A DNA stretch of 27,206 nucleotides from Clostridium sp. CAG:571 (GTDB taxonomy: Bacteria; Bacillota; Clostridia; TANB77; CAG-508): contig HF999507.1 in assembly GCA_000434015.1 (NCBI GenBank), positions 7,259-34,464 on the forward strand, read 5' to 3'. This document shows positions 1-8,434 of the stretch, in pieces (position 1 is the first letter of the stretch; every line of letters begins with the position of its first letter). Made by a program: the position numbers and the translations under genes. The notes under the pieces are model-generated. The model saw nothing but the letters and a program-made list of their open reading frames with translations, was not told the origin of the DNA and searched no databases.

Positions 1-2
1 AT

Positions 3-36
3 AAGTTTGAAAAACTTGTCTAGTGTGTTAGACAAA
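3..36 (+). other. oriT: oriT of the pMV158/MobV type with nic site
   Basis: Two nested inverted repeats precede the mob gene. The first has arms AAGTTT (3-8) and AAACTT (12-17). The second has arms TTGTCTA (16-22) and TAGACAA (29-35) around the core TAGTGTGTTA (21-30). The core TAGTGTG/TTA is the known nick region of pMV158-family origins, so the predicted nic is between 27 and 28. Its position about 45 bases upstream of a MobV relaxase start is the usual arrangement. The core and repeats are seen directly; the cleavage position is inferred from the family. Confidence 0.75.
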
Positions 37-71
37 TAAATTTGTTTCGAGCAAGAAAGGACTTCGGAGCA

Positions 72-1296
72 ATGAGTTATGCTATAGTAAGGAATGAGAA
101 ATTAACAAGGAGCCAAGCTAATCGGAATATGTGTTCATAATGATAGAAAAGCAAAAAATCATTCAAATAAGGAAATAGATATTAGTAAATCACACTTGAA
201 TTATTACTTTAAGAAAAATGAATTAAGTTACACAAAAGCATTTGATAAAATGAAAGAAAAATATAATTTACAAGGACAAATTAGAAGTAATAGCATAATA
301 ATGTGTGAAATGGTATTTATATCAGATAAAGAATTTTTTGATACAATAGGAATGGAAGAAACAAAAAGATATTTTGAAGAAAGTTACAATTTTATTTGTA
401 ATTACAAAAATCTTGGAGAGAAAAATATAGTATCAGCAGTAGTTCATTTTGATGAAACAACTCCATACATGCATTTGATTTACATTCCAGTAATTCATAC
501 AAAAGATAAAAATGGAAAGGAAATTGATAAAGTATGTTGTAGAGACTTTTGGAAAGGCAGGGATAGTTATAGAAATTTACAAAATGCCTTTTACGAATAT
601 ATAACAAGCAAAGGATTTGACTTGCAAAGAGGATTACCTGCTGAAGAAACAAAAAGAAAAAACGAAACCATACAAAATTACAAGCAAATAACTAATTTTA
701 AAAATACTAAAAAGGTATTAGAAAATATAACTTTAGAATTACCAGAGACTCCCCAGATAAACGATATAAAAAAAGTAATGCTTAATAGAGATGAAAAGAT
801 ATTTGAAAAAATCATAAAGCCAAAAGATGAATTAATTTTAAAACTTCACAAAGAAAATTTAGCTTTAAATAAAGAATTATCAAAACAAGTAAATACAGTA
901 GATTTTGCAGAAAATTTCAAAGAAAATTATATAAATATGACTGAGAAAAACGTAAAATTAAGGCTATCGAATAGTTTATTGAAAGAAGAACTGGAACATA
1001 AAGAAAAAGAACTAGAATTGAAATTTGAAAGTAAAGCTTATGATATTGAAAATCAATATAAAAAAGAAATTAACAAATTAAAGCAAGAAAATAAGTACTT
1101 AAATAAGACAATAGATAAATTTAAAGCAACTTTAAAAAAATTTATCAAATGGCTTTGTCGTAAATTTTCATATCCATCTGAGGATGAACTTATACGAGAT
1201 TTTGAGAAAGAAACATATACTAACTTTAATTTTGAGGAACAACTCGATATAAAGCAATTTAAGAAGAAAGATGATGATTTTGATATTGAATATTAG
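72..1296 (+). pseudogene. mobV: MobV-family relaxase (Pre/Mob), N-terminal frameshift
   Basis: Plasmid mobilisation relaxase that would nick the adjacent oriT. The natural start is the ATG at 72, preceded by AAAGGA; it reads MSYAIVRNEK... as MobV proteins do, but stops at 138-140. The family sequence continues one frame over from 124 (GICVHNDR, with the catalytic-type His of the HxxR motif at 136-138). One extra base near 123 therefore separates the start from the rest. Downstream, the frame is open to 1296. It carries the second metal-site motif HFDETTPYMH, and its C-terminal third is a Lys/Glu-rich coiled coil. A TTG at 196 could start a 366-residue protein, but this would lack the catalytic His. 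Probably inactive unless the frame is restored. Confidence 0.85.
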
Positions 1297-1312
1297 AAAG
1301 GATTTGATAATA

Positions 1313-1612
1313 ATGGAAAATAAAGAATTAAAATTATATGATATAGATTCAATAGAATTATATGAATTAATAGATAGTTCAAGAATAAAATTAAAAAGAA
1401 ATAATTTAGAATATAAAAATTTATATGAGCAATTTCACAAAATAATGAATAATTACCCAAACTTACAACTGATTTTAGAAGATGAAGAAACATTAGAATT
1501 AAACAAAGAAGAATGTAAAATGTTACAGAAATTAAATTCTTTATATATGCAAATGTGTGATTTCGAAGAAAGAGAAATATTCTTTTTGGGAGCTAGAGAA
1601 TTATTACTTTAA
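1313..1612 (+). CDS. Small acidic mobile-element protein (DUF6664-like)
   Basis: A 99-residue acidic helical protein. The ATG at 1313 is chosen because AGAAAGGA lies 12 bases upstream; an earlier in-frame ATG at 1271 overlaps the mob gene and has no site. The pattern of a short heptad-like helix, a KIMNNYPNL segment and a C-terminal REIFFLGARELL stretch resembles small proteins often found beside relaxase genes in clostridial elements (DUF6664 as I recall it). No catalytic motif is visible. It is probably co-transcribed with the mob gene 16 bases upstream and ends shortly before a strong terminator. Function unknown. Confidence 0.7.
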   Translation: MENKELKLYDIDSIELYELIDSSRIKLKRNNLEYKNLYEQFHKIMNNYPNLQLILEDEETLELNKEECKMLQKLNSLYMQMCDFEEREIFFLGARELLL

Positions 1613-1639
1613 AAATATAGGAATTATAAAATAACTATG

Positions 1640-1677
1640 AAAAGCGATAATAGAATTATTATTCATTATCGCTTTTT
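1640..1677 (+). terminator. Intrinsic terminator after mob operon
   Basis: GCGATAAT (1644-1651) pairs with ATTATCGC (1665-1672), followed by a T run at 1673-1677. Flanking A and T runs lengthen the stem. Because of these runs it could act in both directions and also end the minus-strand PHP gene. Confidence 0.8.
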
Positions 1678-1772
1678 GCCATTTCATATTTAAAAAATTG
1701 TATAATTATTTAGTAATTTTTGGGACGTAATTGAGTTTATTAATGAGGTGTTATTTATTATTACAAATATGT

Positions 1773-2642
1773 TTATAACCACTCTTCTATTATTTCTTTT
1801 GTTATATTTAAATTTCCTCTACCTATACCAATCTCTATATCAGGTTTTATTTTACCATGATAATCACTTCCACCACTAATAAATAATCCGTTTCTTCTAG
1901 CATATTCTACTAAAATCTCTTTTTTATTGTCATTTACAGATGACGGATGATAACATTCTATTCCATCTAACTCTGCTTCTTTTCTTAAGTCTTCAATAAA
2001 CTTAATAATGTTTTGAAACCTATATTCAAACGGATGTGCCAAAAATGCTTTTCCTCCTGCTTTATGAATAATATCAATTACTTCTTTGTATTGTGGTCTA
2101 AATCCTGCATAATTCATAAAATAATTACTTTCTGGATTCGATAATCCTTTTCTAAAAAATATATTAAATGATTCTGCAAACTCTACTAATATTGTACGAT
2201 TTTCAGGATATTTAATTATTTCTTCATAAATTGGATTTTCTACATATTCATATACTTTTGTTGGTTTTTTTATTCTTTTTTCATCATATACAAGTCCATT
2301 TTTATCACATATCTCTAATAATCTTCGATATAGTATATCTTGTTGTTTCTTCAATATCTCATCTGAATAATATTTTTCACACCATTCATTTATTATATCA
2401 GGTTTTATATTGTAAGCTAGTATTTCAATATTCTCGTTTTGAAACATTGCATGTAATTCTGAGCCTTTTATAATTTTACCACTAAATATTGTATTGTTTT
2501 TTAGTATTTCATCTTGATATTGTTTACATGTATCATGGTCTGTTAATGAAATATATTCTATATGTTTTTCTTCACACATTTTTAGTATTTCTTCTACTGT
2601 TTTGTCTCCATCTTACAATGTATGTATATGTAAATCAATCAT
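1773..2642 (-). pseudogene. PHP-domain metal-dependent phosphoesterase, nonsense at codon 10
   Basis: PHP-family phosphoesterase, a metal-dependent hydrolase related to histidinol phosphatase and YciV/RNase AM. The true start is the ATG at 2642-2640, preceded by GAGGA, reading MIDLHIHTL and then TAA at 2615-2613 before DGDKTVEEIL. The frame is otherwise unbroken to 1773. TAA stands where family members usually have a Ser codon (TCA), a one-base change. The HxH pair at residues 5 and 7 sits before the stop. The remaining metal ligands are intact: TDHDT, GSELHA, AHPF and SDYHG. A restart at the ATG at 2579 would give 268 residues without HxH and is probably inactive. It is the only gene between the mob operon and the radical SAM pair. 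Confidence 0.85.
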
Positions 2643-2746
2643 TGAATTTTCCTCTTTTTCTTTTATATTTTCTAAAATAATACACAAAAAAAAAGAAAAA
2701 AGTCAATGACACGAACTTAACATTTATACTTAATTTATTCAATATA

Positions 2747-2777
2747 AAAGACTACTGACAAATATTGCCAATAGTCT
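2747..2777 (-). terminator. Probable terminator of the radical SAM/DUF402 pair
   Basis: On the minus strand AGACTATTG (2777-2769) pairs with CAGTAGTCT (2758-2750), with one G-T wobble, followed by TTTA. It lies about 56 bases beyond the DUF402 stop codon and fits the end of that transcript. Confidence 0.55.
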
Positions 2778-2833
2778 CATCTCGGTATTCACTTTGATTT
2801 TTTAAAGCATGTTTGTAAGGAGCAACGGGATTT

Positions 2834-3367
2834 TTATTTAAACCATCTTTGAATCAATTCTTTCTTATCCATATTAACAAATATGTTTTTATTTGCCAGA
2901 ATTTCTTCAAACAGTCTAGAACAAACCTCGTTTGCCAAATCGAATTCTTCCCTTGTTATTTTTCCAGTATTTAATGCTTCCAACAATTCGTCTTCATCAT
3001 CAATTACTGTAAAACCATTATCTGCTGGACAGTGAATAATATCTAAATACAAGTCATCGTAATATGGTATATTTTCCTCAACACCATTTCCACGACTTAT
3101 ATCAAAATAATATCCTAACACCTCTGCGTTTCTATCAAGAAACACTCTTGCATTGTAAAACTGTTCCAATGGGGTAAACTCTACTATATAGTACCCATTG
3201 TCAATATATACAACACTTTGTCCTGAGATATTAACAATAAAAGGTTGATCGATTTCGTTTATTCTTTTCATGCTTAGATAATAATTTTCTGATTTTTGCT
3301 TTTGCATAACAAAGTCCCAATCAGAAACGCCACGCAAATATGTTTTGCTTGTAAATTTCTTTCTCAT
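2834..3367 (-). CDS. DUF402-domain protein (FomD/Ntdp-like)
   Basis: A 177-residue protein with a DUF402 domain at about residues 50-160. The diagnostic run reads EVLGYYFDISRGNG, then DLYLDIIHCP, then an acidic DDEDELLEAL helix and a C-terminal helix, as in FomD and the nucleoside di/triphosphatase Ntdp. Known members hydrolyse phosphoanhydride or nucleotide-linked phosphonate bonds with divalent metal; the substrate here is unknown. It lies 45 bases downstream of the radical SAM gene on the same strand, so both are probably made from one transcript and may act in one pathway. AAAGGATG sits about 13 bases before the ATG. Base composition is intermediate between the radical SAM gene and the surrounding DNA. 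Confidence 0.75.
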   Translation of the reverse strand: MRKKFTSKTYLRGVSDWDFVMQKQKSENYYLSMKRINEIDQPFIVNISGQSVVYIDNGYYIVEFTPLEQFYNARVFLDRNAEVLGYYFDISRGNGVEENIPYYDDLYLDIIHCPADNGFTVIDDEDELLEALNTGKITREEFDLANEVCSRLFEEILANKNIFVNMDKKELIQRWFK

Positions 3368-3412
3368 TTTTGTTACATCATCCTTTCATCATTTCACTTA
3401 AGTATTAAGTTA

Positions 3413-4306
3413 TCAATAAAAACCTAATACTTTGTCCAGCGGGACAGGGCTCTTGTCCGCTCTCAGTCTCATTAACTTTTCCTGAGATTTTTGCAACAGA
3501 GCTTCCATCGTTTCATTCTTTACAATTTCATTGAAATGTCTCTTGAAATTGGTCTGAATTTCACCAGACGGTGTCATGCTGTATTTGAGATGAGAAGGAT
3601 TCAGAGACTTATTCGTCAAACGAATTCCAACACCTTCAAATGCTAACATGACCTTATTGCTTGCACAATAAACCTCATCATCAGGAAGTTCCATAAACAT
3701 ATCTTCGAGATATGAGACATACTGATGGTCATACGAATACTGATTCACCGGATTTAAAGTATGAATTCTAAGTTTCATTCCTGTAGCTCTTTTTTCAACA
3801 ATAAAAGTTCTCAAATCTTCTAATGTCGGAAACTCATCTTGAGTTACAAGTACCTGCAGGGACAACGGCGTTTTCCATTCACTCTGATTATGCAAGGAAT
3901 AGTCGCCTCTATACGAGAAAATAATCTCGTCAAGGATACCATCCAACTGCCTAATTCTATCAATGGCAATACCATTTGTAAACATCTTTACCAAAAATCC
4001 TGCATCTTTAGATTTTTTTGCATAGCTAACGATATTGGGATGAACAGACGGCTCTCCTCCGTGCAAGAAAATGGTTGTTAACCCTTTTTCTTTAGCAAAA
4101 GCAATTGCTTTTTCGAAGTTTTCGTCGCTAATCATTCCTTTCTGGTGAACATTTCTTTCAATACAATACTCGCAATTTCCATTGCAGTGGTAAGTCAAAA
4201 TAACGAACAATTCTTTTAAGTCCATTATTTCTCTCGGATGTGTTACAATTCCACTCCGATTTTCCGCTACCACACGGACTTCTTGGTTAGGGTTGCTGCT
4301 ACTCAT
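3413..4306 (-). CDS. Radical SAM protein, G+C-rich cargo gene
   Basis: A 297-residue radical SAM enzyme. The iron-sulfur motif CxxxCxxC is at C41, C45 and C48 (HCNGNCEYC), and a GGEP SAM-binding motif follows (FLHGGEPSVHP, near residue 80). There is no extra C-terminal cysteine cluster of the SPASM type. AAAGGAGAAC lies 8 bases before the ATG. The gene differs from its surroundings: three 60-base stretches counted by eye gave 38-45% G+C, against 15-32% in lines counted elsewhere, which suggests recent transfer. It is paired with the downstream DUF402 gene and has its own promoter. The reaction is unknown. The layout resembles small stand-alone peptide or nucleotide modifiers, but this is inference. 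Confidence 0.85.
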   Translation of the reverse strand: MSSSNPNQEVRVVAENRSGIVTHPREIMDLKELFVILTYHCNGNCEYCIERNVHQKGMISDENFEKAIAFAKEKGLTTIFLHGGEPSVHPNIVSYAKKSKDAGFLVKMFTNGIAIDRIRQLDGILDEIIFSYRGDYSLHNQSEWKTPLSLQVLVTQDEFPTLEDLRTFIVEKRATGMKLRIHTLNPVNQYSYDHQYVSYLEDMFMELPDDEVYCASNKVMLAFEGVGIRLTNKSLNPSHLKYSMTPSGEIQTNFKRHFNEIVKNETMEALLQKSQEKLMRLRADKSPVPLDKVLGFY

Positions 4307-4426
4307 AGTTGTTCTCCTTTCATAATTGTGTATGAATTAAATTTTTCTCATACATTTTTCGAACTGCTTTATCCTACCATATAATCAAGCATTTAGCCCA
4401 AATTACAGTTTATATTGTATAATAAT

Positions 4427-4454
4427 ATTATGTAAAATTCAAGCTATTTGTCAA
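4427..4454 (-). promoter_or_regulatory. Promoter for radical SAM/DUF402 pair
   Basis: Minus-strand -35 TTGACA (4454-4449) and -10 CATAAT (4432-4427) with a 16-base spacer. This predicts a leader of about 110 bases before the radical SAM start. Confidence 0.6.
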
Positions 4455-4554
4455 AAAATGTTAATTTATTGGTAGTTTATGGATTGCTTTCAATAAAATA
4501 CGTAGAAAATTTTTCGGGATTATGAATTATTAGTTTATCTAACTTTATTATTTT

Positions 4555-4869
4555 CTAATCTTCTTGAGCTCCTTTTCTCCACTCTTTAAAATCTTCTTTT
4601 AATTTTACATTTTCTTTATCTCTTGAAACTTCATTACTCTTTCTATTGTAAATTCTTCTATATTCTAATAAAGCAGGTGTATTTTCTAAATTTTGTTTAT
4701 ACACTTGAAAAGCTCCAACATTTCTGCAAATTGTATTATTTTCTTCATTTAAAAATTCACAATAAATTTCATTAGACTTGTTAGGTATAAAGTATTTGCC
4801 ACATATCTGGCATTTTTTTATAATAAGACTATTTGAAACTACTTCATGTAGTATTATATACATAAGTGT
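4555..4869 (-). pseudogene. C-terminal fragment of a DUF6076-like zinc-motif protein
   Basis: About 105 residues that look like the tail of a DUF6076-type protein: KKCQICGKYFIPNKSNEIYC (CxxC and a later C) followed by CRNVGAFQVYKQ and a charged helical end. The nominal start at 4896 is not convincing. The residues before TLMYIILHEV are encoded by DNA that, on the opposite strand, is a RepA coding sequence. The gene is therefore cut at about 4862-4870, where RepA homology begins head-on. Family assignment is by memory of the motif order; loss of the N terminus is inferred from length. Confidence 0.55.
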
Positions 4870-5392
4870 ATCTAACAAGCAAATAGAAAGTAACAAAAAA
4901 ATACAATTCTATGATGCCAAAGGCGATATGTATGTAATTTTTAAGAGAGAAGAAATACAAGAAAAAATGCATATAAAACGTACAGCATTAGATACAGCTT
5001 TAACACAATTAAAAGAATGTAATCTTATAAAAGAGAAAAAGCAAGGCAAAAATATGCCAAATATTATTTATTTAGGCAAAACAATAGGAATGATAGAAAG
5101 TGAAAAATTAGATAAATTAAGGAGCGTCGAAAATCAGCAGTCAGGAGTGCATGAAATAAACACTCCTGAGTATGGAAAATCGACAGTCCATAATAGCAAT
5201 ATTAATAAATATATAAATAATAACAATAAAGGCTATCAAGGAAAAAAGAATACTTATCAAGGCAGAGTTTATCCACCTGGATATTTAGACAAGCTATATG
5301 CCAATTATAATCTATCTGATGATAGTGTTGAAGATCATAAAAAATCAAATGTAATCACCAATTTAAATGATTTGATAGAAAATAATGATTAA
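4862..5392 (+). pseudogene. repA: Replication initiator RepA (RepA_N type), N-terminally truncated
   Basis: The readable homology begins SVSNKQIESN at about 4865 and continues through REEIQEKMHI, ALDTALTQLKECNLI and KQGKNMPNIIYL. This is the winged-helix initiator region of RepA_N proteins of plasmids and integrative elements. The usual N-terminal part (about 40-60 residues before the SVSN segment) is absent and replaced by the reverse strand of a DUF6076-like gene. The open frame reaches back to 4778, but that part has no RepA character. The C-terminal half is low-complexity and Asn-rich, then acidic. The stop is followed at once by AAGGAGG for the next gene. Probably non-functional. Confidence 0.7.
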
Positions 5393-5405
5393 GGAGGATT
5401 TTGGA

Positions 5406-6129
5406 ATGGAAAATATTAAAGTAAAAGACAGATTTGTAGATGAAAAAACAGGAATTGAATATATAAAAAAAGGTGGATCATCTATATCAACGCCTCATTA
5501 TAATAGAAATATAAGATTAGCAAGAGCTTTTGGCGATGAATATTCTGTTGAAAATATTAAAGCTAGAATATATCATTATACTACAGAAATAAAACAAGAA
5601 AAGAAATATAAAGTTAGAATTTATGATGGTGTGAAAATAGATTCAGAGTTATTAAAAAAATCACATTTTTATAGGTTATATGTGCATTATTTATATCTAT
5701 TTGGAAAGTTACCTGCTAAAGTACATTACGAAGGAATAAGTGCAGAATATTATAAAGCTATTGATAAAATGAAAAAAAACATCTGATGAAATTAGATTTA
5801 TTGGGAAATATGAAATTCAGAATATAAATGATGTTACTAAAATAAAAAAGGAACTTACTGAAAATATGAATAATTTAAAAGAAAACAAAAAACAATTATT
5901 AAAGAAATATACAAAAGCTGAAGATATTGATAAAGAAAAGATAAAAACTAAAATTGAAAATATTACCTTTGGAATTAGTAAAATATCAAAAGAAATTCAA
6001 ACCTGTAGAAAAATTATTAATAATACTGAAAGGGGAGAGAAAGAACAAAAACTAATCGAACAGAGAGAAAAAGAGAATTTAAACATTAATCATAAAAATA
6101 TAAAAAAGGAAAAATTTAGAATAAAATAA
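5406..6129 (+). pseudogene. Relaxase C-terminal remnant, frameshifted in an A8 run
   Basis: Starts at the ATG at 5406, with AAGGAGG at 5392-5398. The first frame encodes about 126 residues ending at 5786. The run of eight A at 5772-5779 then moves the reading by one base: with seven A the protein would continue KTSDEIRFIGKYEIQ... to 6129, including a coiled coil with LTENMNNLKENKK and SKISKEIQTCRKI. The segment YRLYVHYLYLFGKLP followed by helical repeats and a closing cysteine helix resembles the C-terminal region of MobP-type relaxases of Firmicutes integrative elements. No catalytic relaxase motifs are present. Alternatively it is a stand-alone accessory protein of the RepA module. Frame change is clear; family is tentative. 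Confidence 0.55.
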
Positions 6130-6138
6130 ATAGCAAAG

Positions 6139-6170
6139 GCAAGTAATTAATTATATAGTTAATTACTTGC
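6139..6170. terminator. Hairpin between convergent units
   Basis: Perfect 12-base arms GCAAGTAATTAA (6139-6150) and TTAATTACTTGC (6159-6170) with an 8-base loop. It lies between the plus-strand relaxase remnant and the minus-strand glycosyltransferase stop. Flanking T runs are short, so termination strength is uncertain. Confidence 0.65.
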
Positions 6171-7115
6171 TTAATAAAAATTAAAAAGATTTTTTTCATA
6201 AATACAATATTTTATAAAATTTATTAACCATATTGAATGTATTATAGGAAAAGTTATCATATAAATAAATGACCATAATGCATCTTTTATATGAAATTCC
6301 GACAACATAATACATATCAATAAAAATATTATAGATGCAATAGGTAAACTATAAATTCCAATTAATATCAATAGTAAATAAAAAACAATTCAAAGTAAAT
6401 GATACATAAAAGCATGTAATATTACAAATTTAGTCATATTTATTTTTTTACTATTTTGTATAGATTGAGCCATTCCCCTAGCCCAACGTTTTCGTTGCTT
6501 TAATAAGTTAACAAAATTACCTTTGGGATATTCTTCACCCAAAATTAAATTTGAATAATATACTTCAAATTTATTTTTTCTTGCAATCATTCCGATTGTT
6601 AAATCATCGTACACGGTGTCAATATTTGGTAATTTTTCTAAAAAAGCTTCGCGCTTTATTAAAAAGACTTGTCCAGGAACACTTATACCTAATTTTATTT
6701 TCCATAATATAGGTCTTATAAAATCATGAGAAAGATTTTTATCTATTTTAATTAAATTTGGGACAATTCCTTTGACTTTCTGAGATTTTATTTTTCCCCA
6801 TGCAATCTTATTATTGCTATTAATAAAAATTTTAATTAATTTTTTTAAATTCTCATGATTAATAATAATATCATTATCAATAAATAAGATATTATTTGAA
6901 TTTGCACTCTTAATTGATTGAATAATTCTTATATATTTGGTTGTATTACTTTTGATAATTAATTTAATACTTTCATCATTTATGTTAATACTTTTGTCAC
7001 TAAATACAATAGCTTCAACATTAAAATTATTTTTACACAGATTGTAAAATGTAAAAAAATCTTCATTTATTTTTTCATTATTGCTTATAAATGTTACAAT
7101 AGTTATATCCTTCAT
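6171..7115 (-). pseudogene. Membrane family-2 glycosyltransferase with in-frame TGA
   Basis: A GT2 enzyme of the cellulose/hyaluronan synthase type. The catalytic part has DND at residues 80-82, PGQVFLIKREAF near 147-158, DD at 170-171 and QRKRW at 207-211, the D, DxD, D, QxxRW signature of processive transferases. A TGA at 6392-6390 follows residue 241 (HAFMYHLL). The same frame then continues for 72 codons with two hydrophobic segments (IVFYLLLILIGIYSLPIAS and IIFLLICIML) and ends at 6171. A TGG to TGA change would explain it. The shortened product would keep the catalytic motifs but lose most C-terminal membrane helices. Its start overlaps the hydrolase gene by 38 bases, with AAAGG upstream. 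Last gene of the operon. Confidence 0.8.
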
Positions 7116-7653
7116 TACAAATACCTTTATTTAATAAAATTTGTGCTAATTCAATTTGTGCATTTGAATCATCAATTGTGTGACCTCCATTTACAAAAAT
7201 TAAATTTTTTTCTTTTGAATTAGTGTCGTTAAGTAATTCTATTCCATGATACATTGGAATTTTTGAATCATATACTGATGAAATCAAATCAATTATTTCT
7301 ATATTTATATTTTGTTCTTTTGGCATAAAGTTCCATTGATTTGATAAATCAAAATTTCTTTCTTCGGATAATTTCTTTCTCGATGAAAATGGATTTATAA
7401 TTGTTATACGTTTTGGTCTATATTCTTCTTTTAAAAAATTATATGAATAATATAATAAAGAGGCACCTAAGCTAATTCCAATCCACCAATCATACTTATT
7501 TTTTAAAATGTTCCATTTACTTGGATCTAACTCATCTTTATCATAATCAAAATCAATAAAGTCGATGATATTCTCTTTAGAAAGTTCATCTCTCAAATGT
7601 TTTAATATATCCTTTTGCTGTCCCATCCCAGGCCAATATAATATTCTTTTCAT
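7078..7653 (-). CDS. Small alpha/beta-hydrolase-fold protein
   Basis: A 191-residue protein starting at the ATG at 7653, one base after the preceding stop codon, with GAGGG upstream; an in-frame ATG at 7671 would lie inside the previous gene. GISLGAS carries the nucleophile-elbow Ser (S61), and NGGHTIDD near the C terminus supplies the likely catalytic His. It resembles RBBP9/YdeN-type serine hydrolases of about 190 residues. No signal peptide. It is translationally coupled to both neighbours: it follows the radical SAM remnant directly and overlaps the glycosyltransferase start by 38 bases. Substrate unknown; a role in trimming or releasing the product of the operon is inference. Confidence 0.7.
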   Translation of the reverse strand: MKRILYWPGMGQQKDILKHLRDELSKENIIDFIDFDYDKDELDPSKWNILKNKYDWWIGISLGASLLYYSYNFLKEEYRPKRITIINPFSSRKKLSEERNFDLSNQWNFMPKEQNINIEIIDLISSVYDSKIPMYHGIELLNDTNSKEKNLIFVNGGHTIDDSNAQIELAQILLNKGICNEGYNYCNIYKQ

Positions 7654-7654
7654 T

Positions 7655-8420
7655 TTATAATAATCCCTCATAAACTTCGTTTGCTAAACTATTTCTTAAT
7701 ACGCCTGCATCAAAGAATGGTTTATAATCATACTTATAATACAATTCAGATGCATGTCTATATAATCCTAAAACATAATTTTCATCGATTCTACCAAGAC
7801 TATTACCAATAATTGATCCAACTTCTGCATGATATATATTAGCACCTGGTATTATTCCTCTTTCAGCCATAAAAGTAAAACCATCTTTAAAATCCTCTAA
7901 TGGAACAATTCCAGCTACAAAATTTGACCAAACTTTTCCTGGCCCATACATATTTTCTAAATACATTAATGACTCTACAACATGCTCAAATCCGACATGT
8001 TCTGCTTTACCAGGACAAATTCGTTCAAAGTTTTCTTTAGGCCAAGCTTCCATATTAAAACTTGGATTTTCTACTTTATTTATATATAATTCATCTAATT
8101 TTTTAAGGTCTTTAGGAGGCATCATTGAAATATTTCCTTTTATTTTTCCACCCCAAGGTAATTTATCTTTTATGGCTTTTATGACATCTAAATGTGCTTG
8201 AAATTCTTCATCTTGATTTAAATGAGAACCTCCAGTTACAATAATATAATTAATATCATCATATATCATAAGCATAATGTTCTTCCTTAAATGTATCCTG
8301 AAACTTACCAAAAACTTCTGGAGCATCTGTAACACCATATATAAGTAATTTTAATTTTGCATAAGCACTATTTTTTCTTTCATCTTTTAAATTTATAAAT
8401 TCCTCTAATTCTTTATTCAT
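7655..8420 (-). pseudogene. Radical SAM protein with internal deletion of the cluster motif
   Basis: The N-terminal piece starts at the ATG at 8420 after AAGGAG and encodes 53 residues to a TGA at 8261-8259 (MNKELEEFINLKDERK...). The C-terminal piece, in another frame, runs from about 8275 to 7655 and has radical SAM barrel features: TGGSH, FNMEAW, the CPGKAEHVGF helix and FVAGIVPLEDFKDG. The order resembles MSMEG_0568-like radical SAM proteins, in which the CxxxCxxC cluster motif lies between these parts. No such motif is present in either piece. The two reading frames overlap near 8260-8280, suggesting a deletion of roughly 100 codons that also shifted the frame. Family link is inference; absence of the motif is seen directly. 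Confidence 0.65.
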
Positions 8421-8434
8421 ATACTTTCTCCTTA

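Noticed and set aside
4778..4861. N-terminal extension of RepA starting at 4778
   Set aside because: This stretch is the reverse strand of the CxxC-containing DUF6076-like fragment and has no RepA character or ribosome site.
2613..6392. Stop-codon reassignment to explain in-frame TAA and TGA
   Set aside because: The breaks use different codons, and other genes here end normally in TAA, TAG and TGA (for example the radical SAM and HAD genes end in TGA). Trp is encoded by TGG in intact genes.
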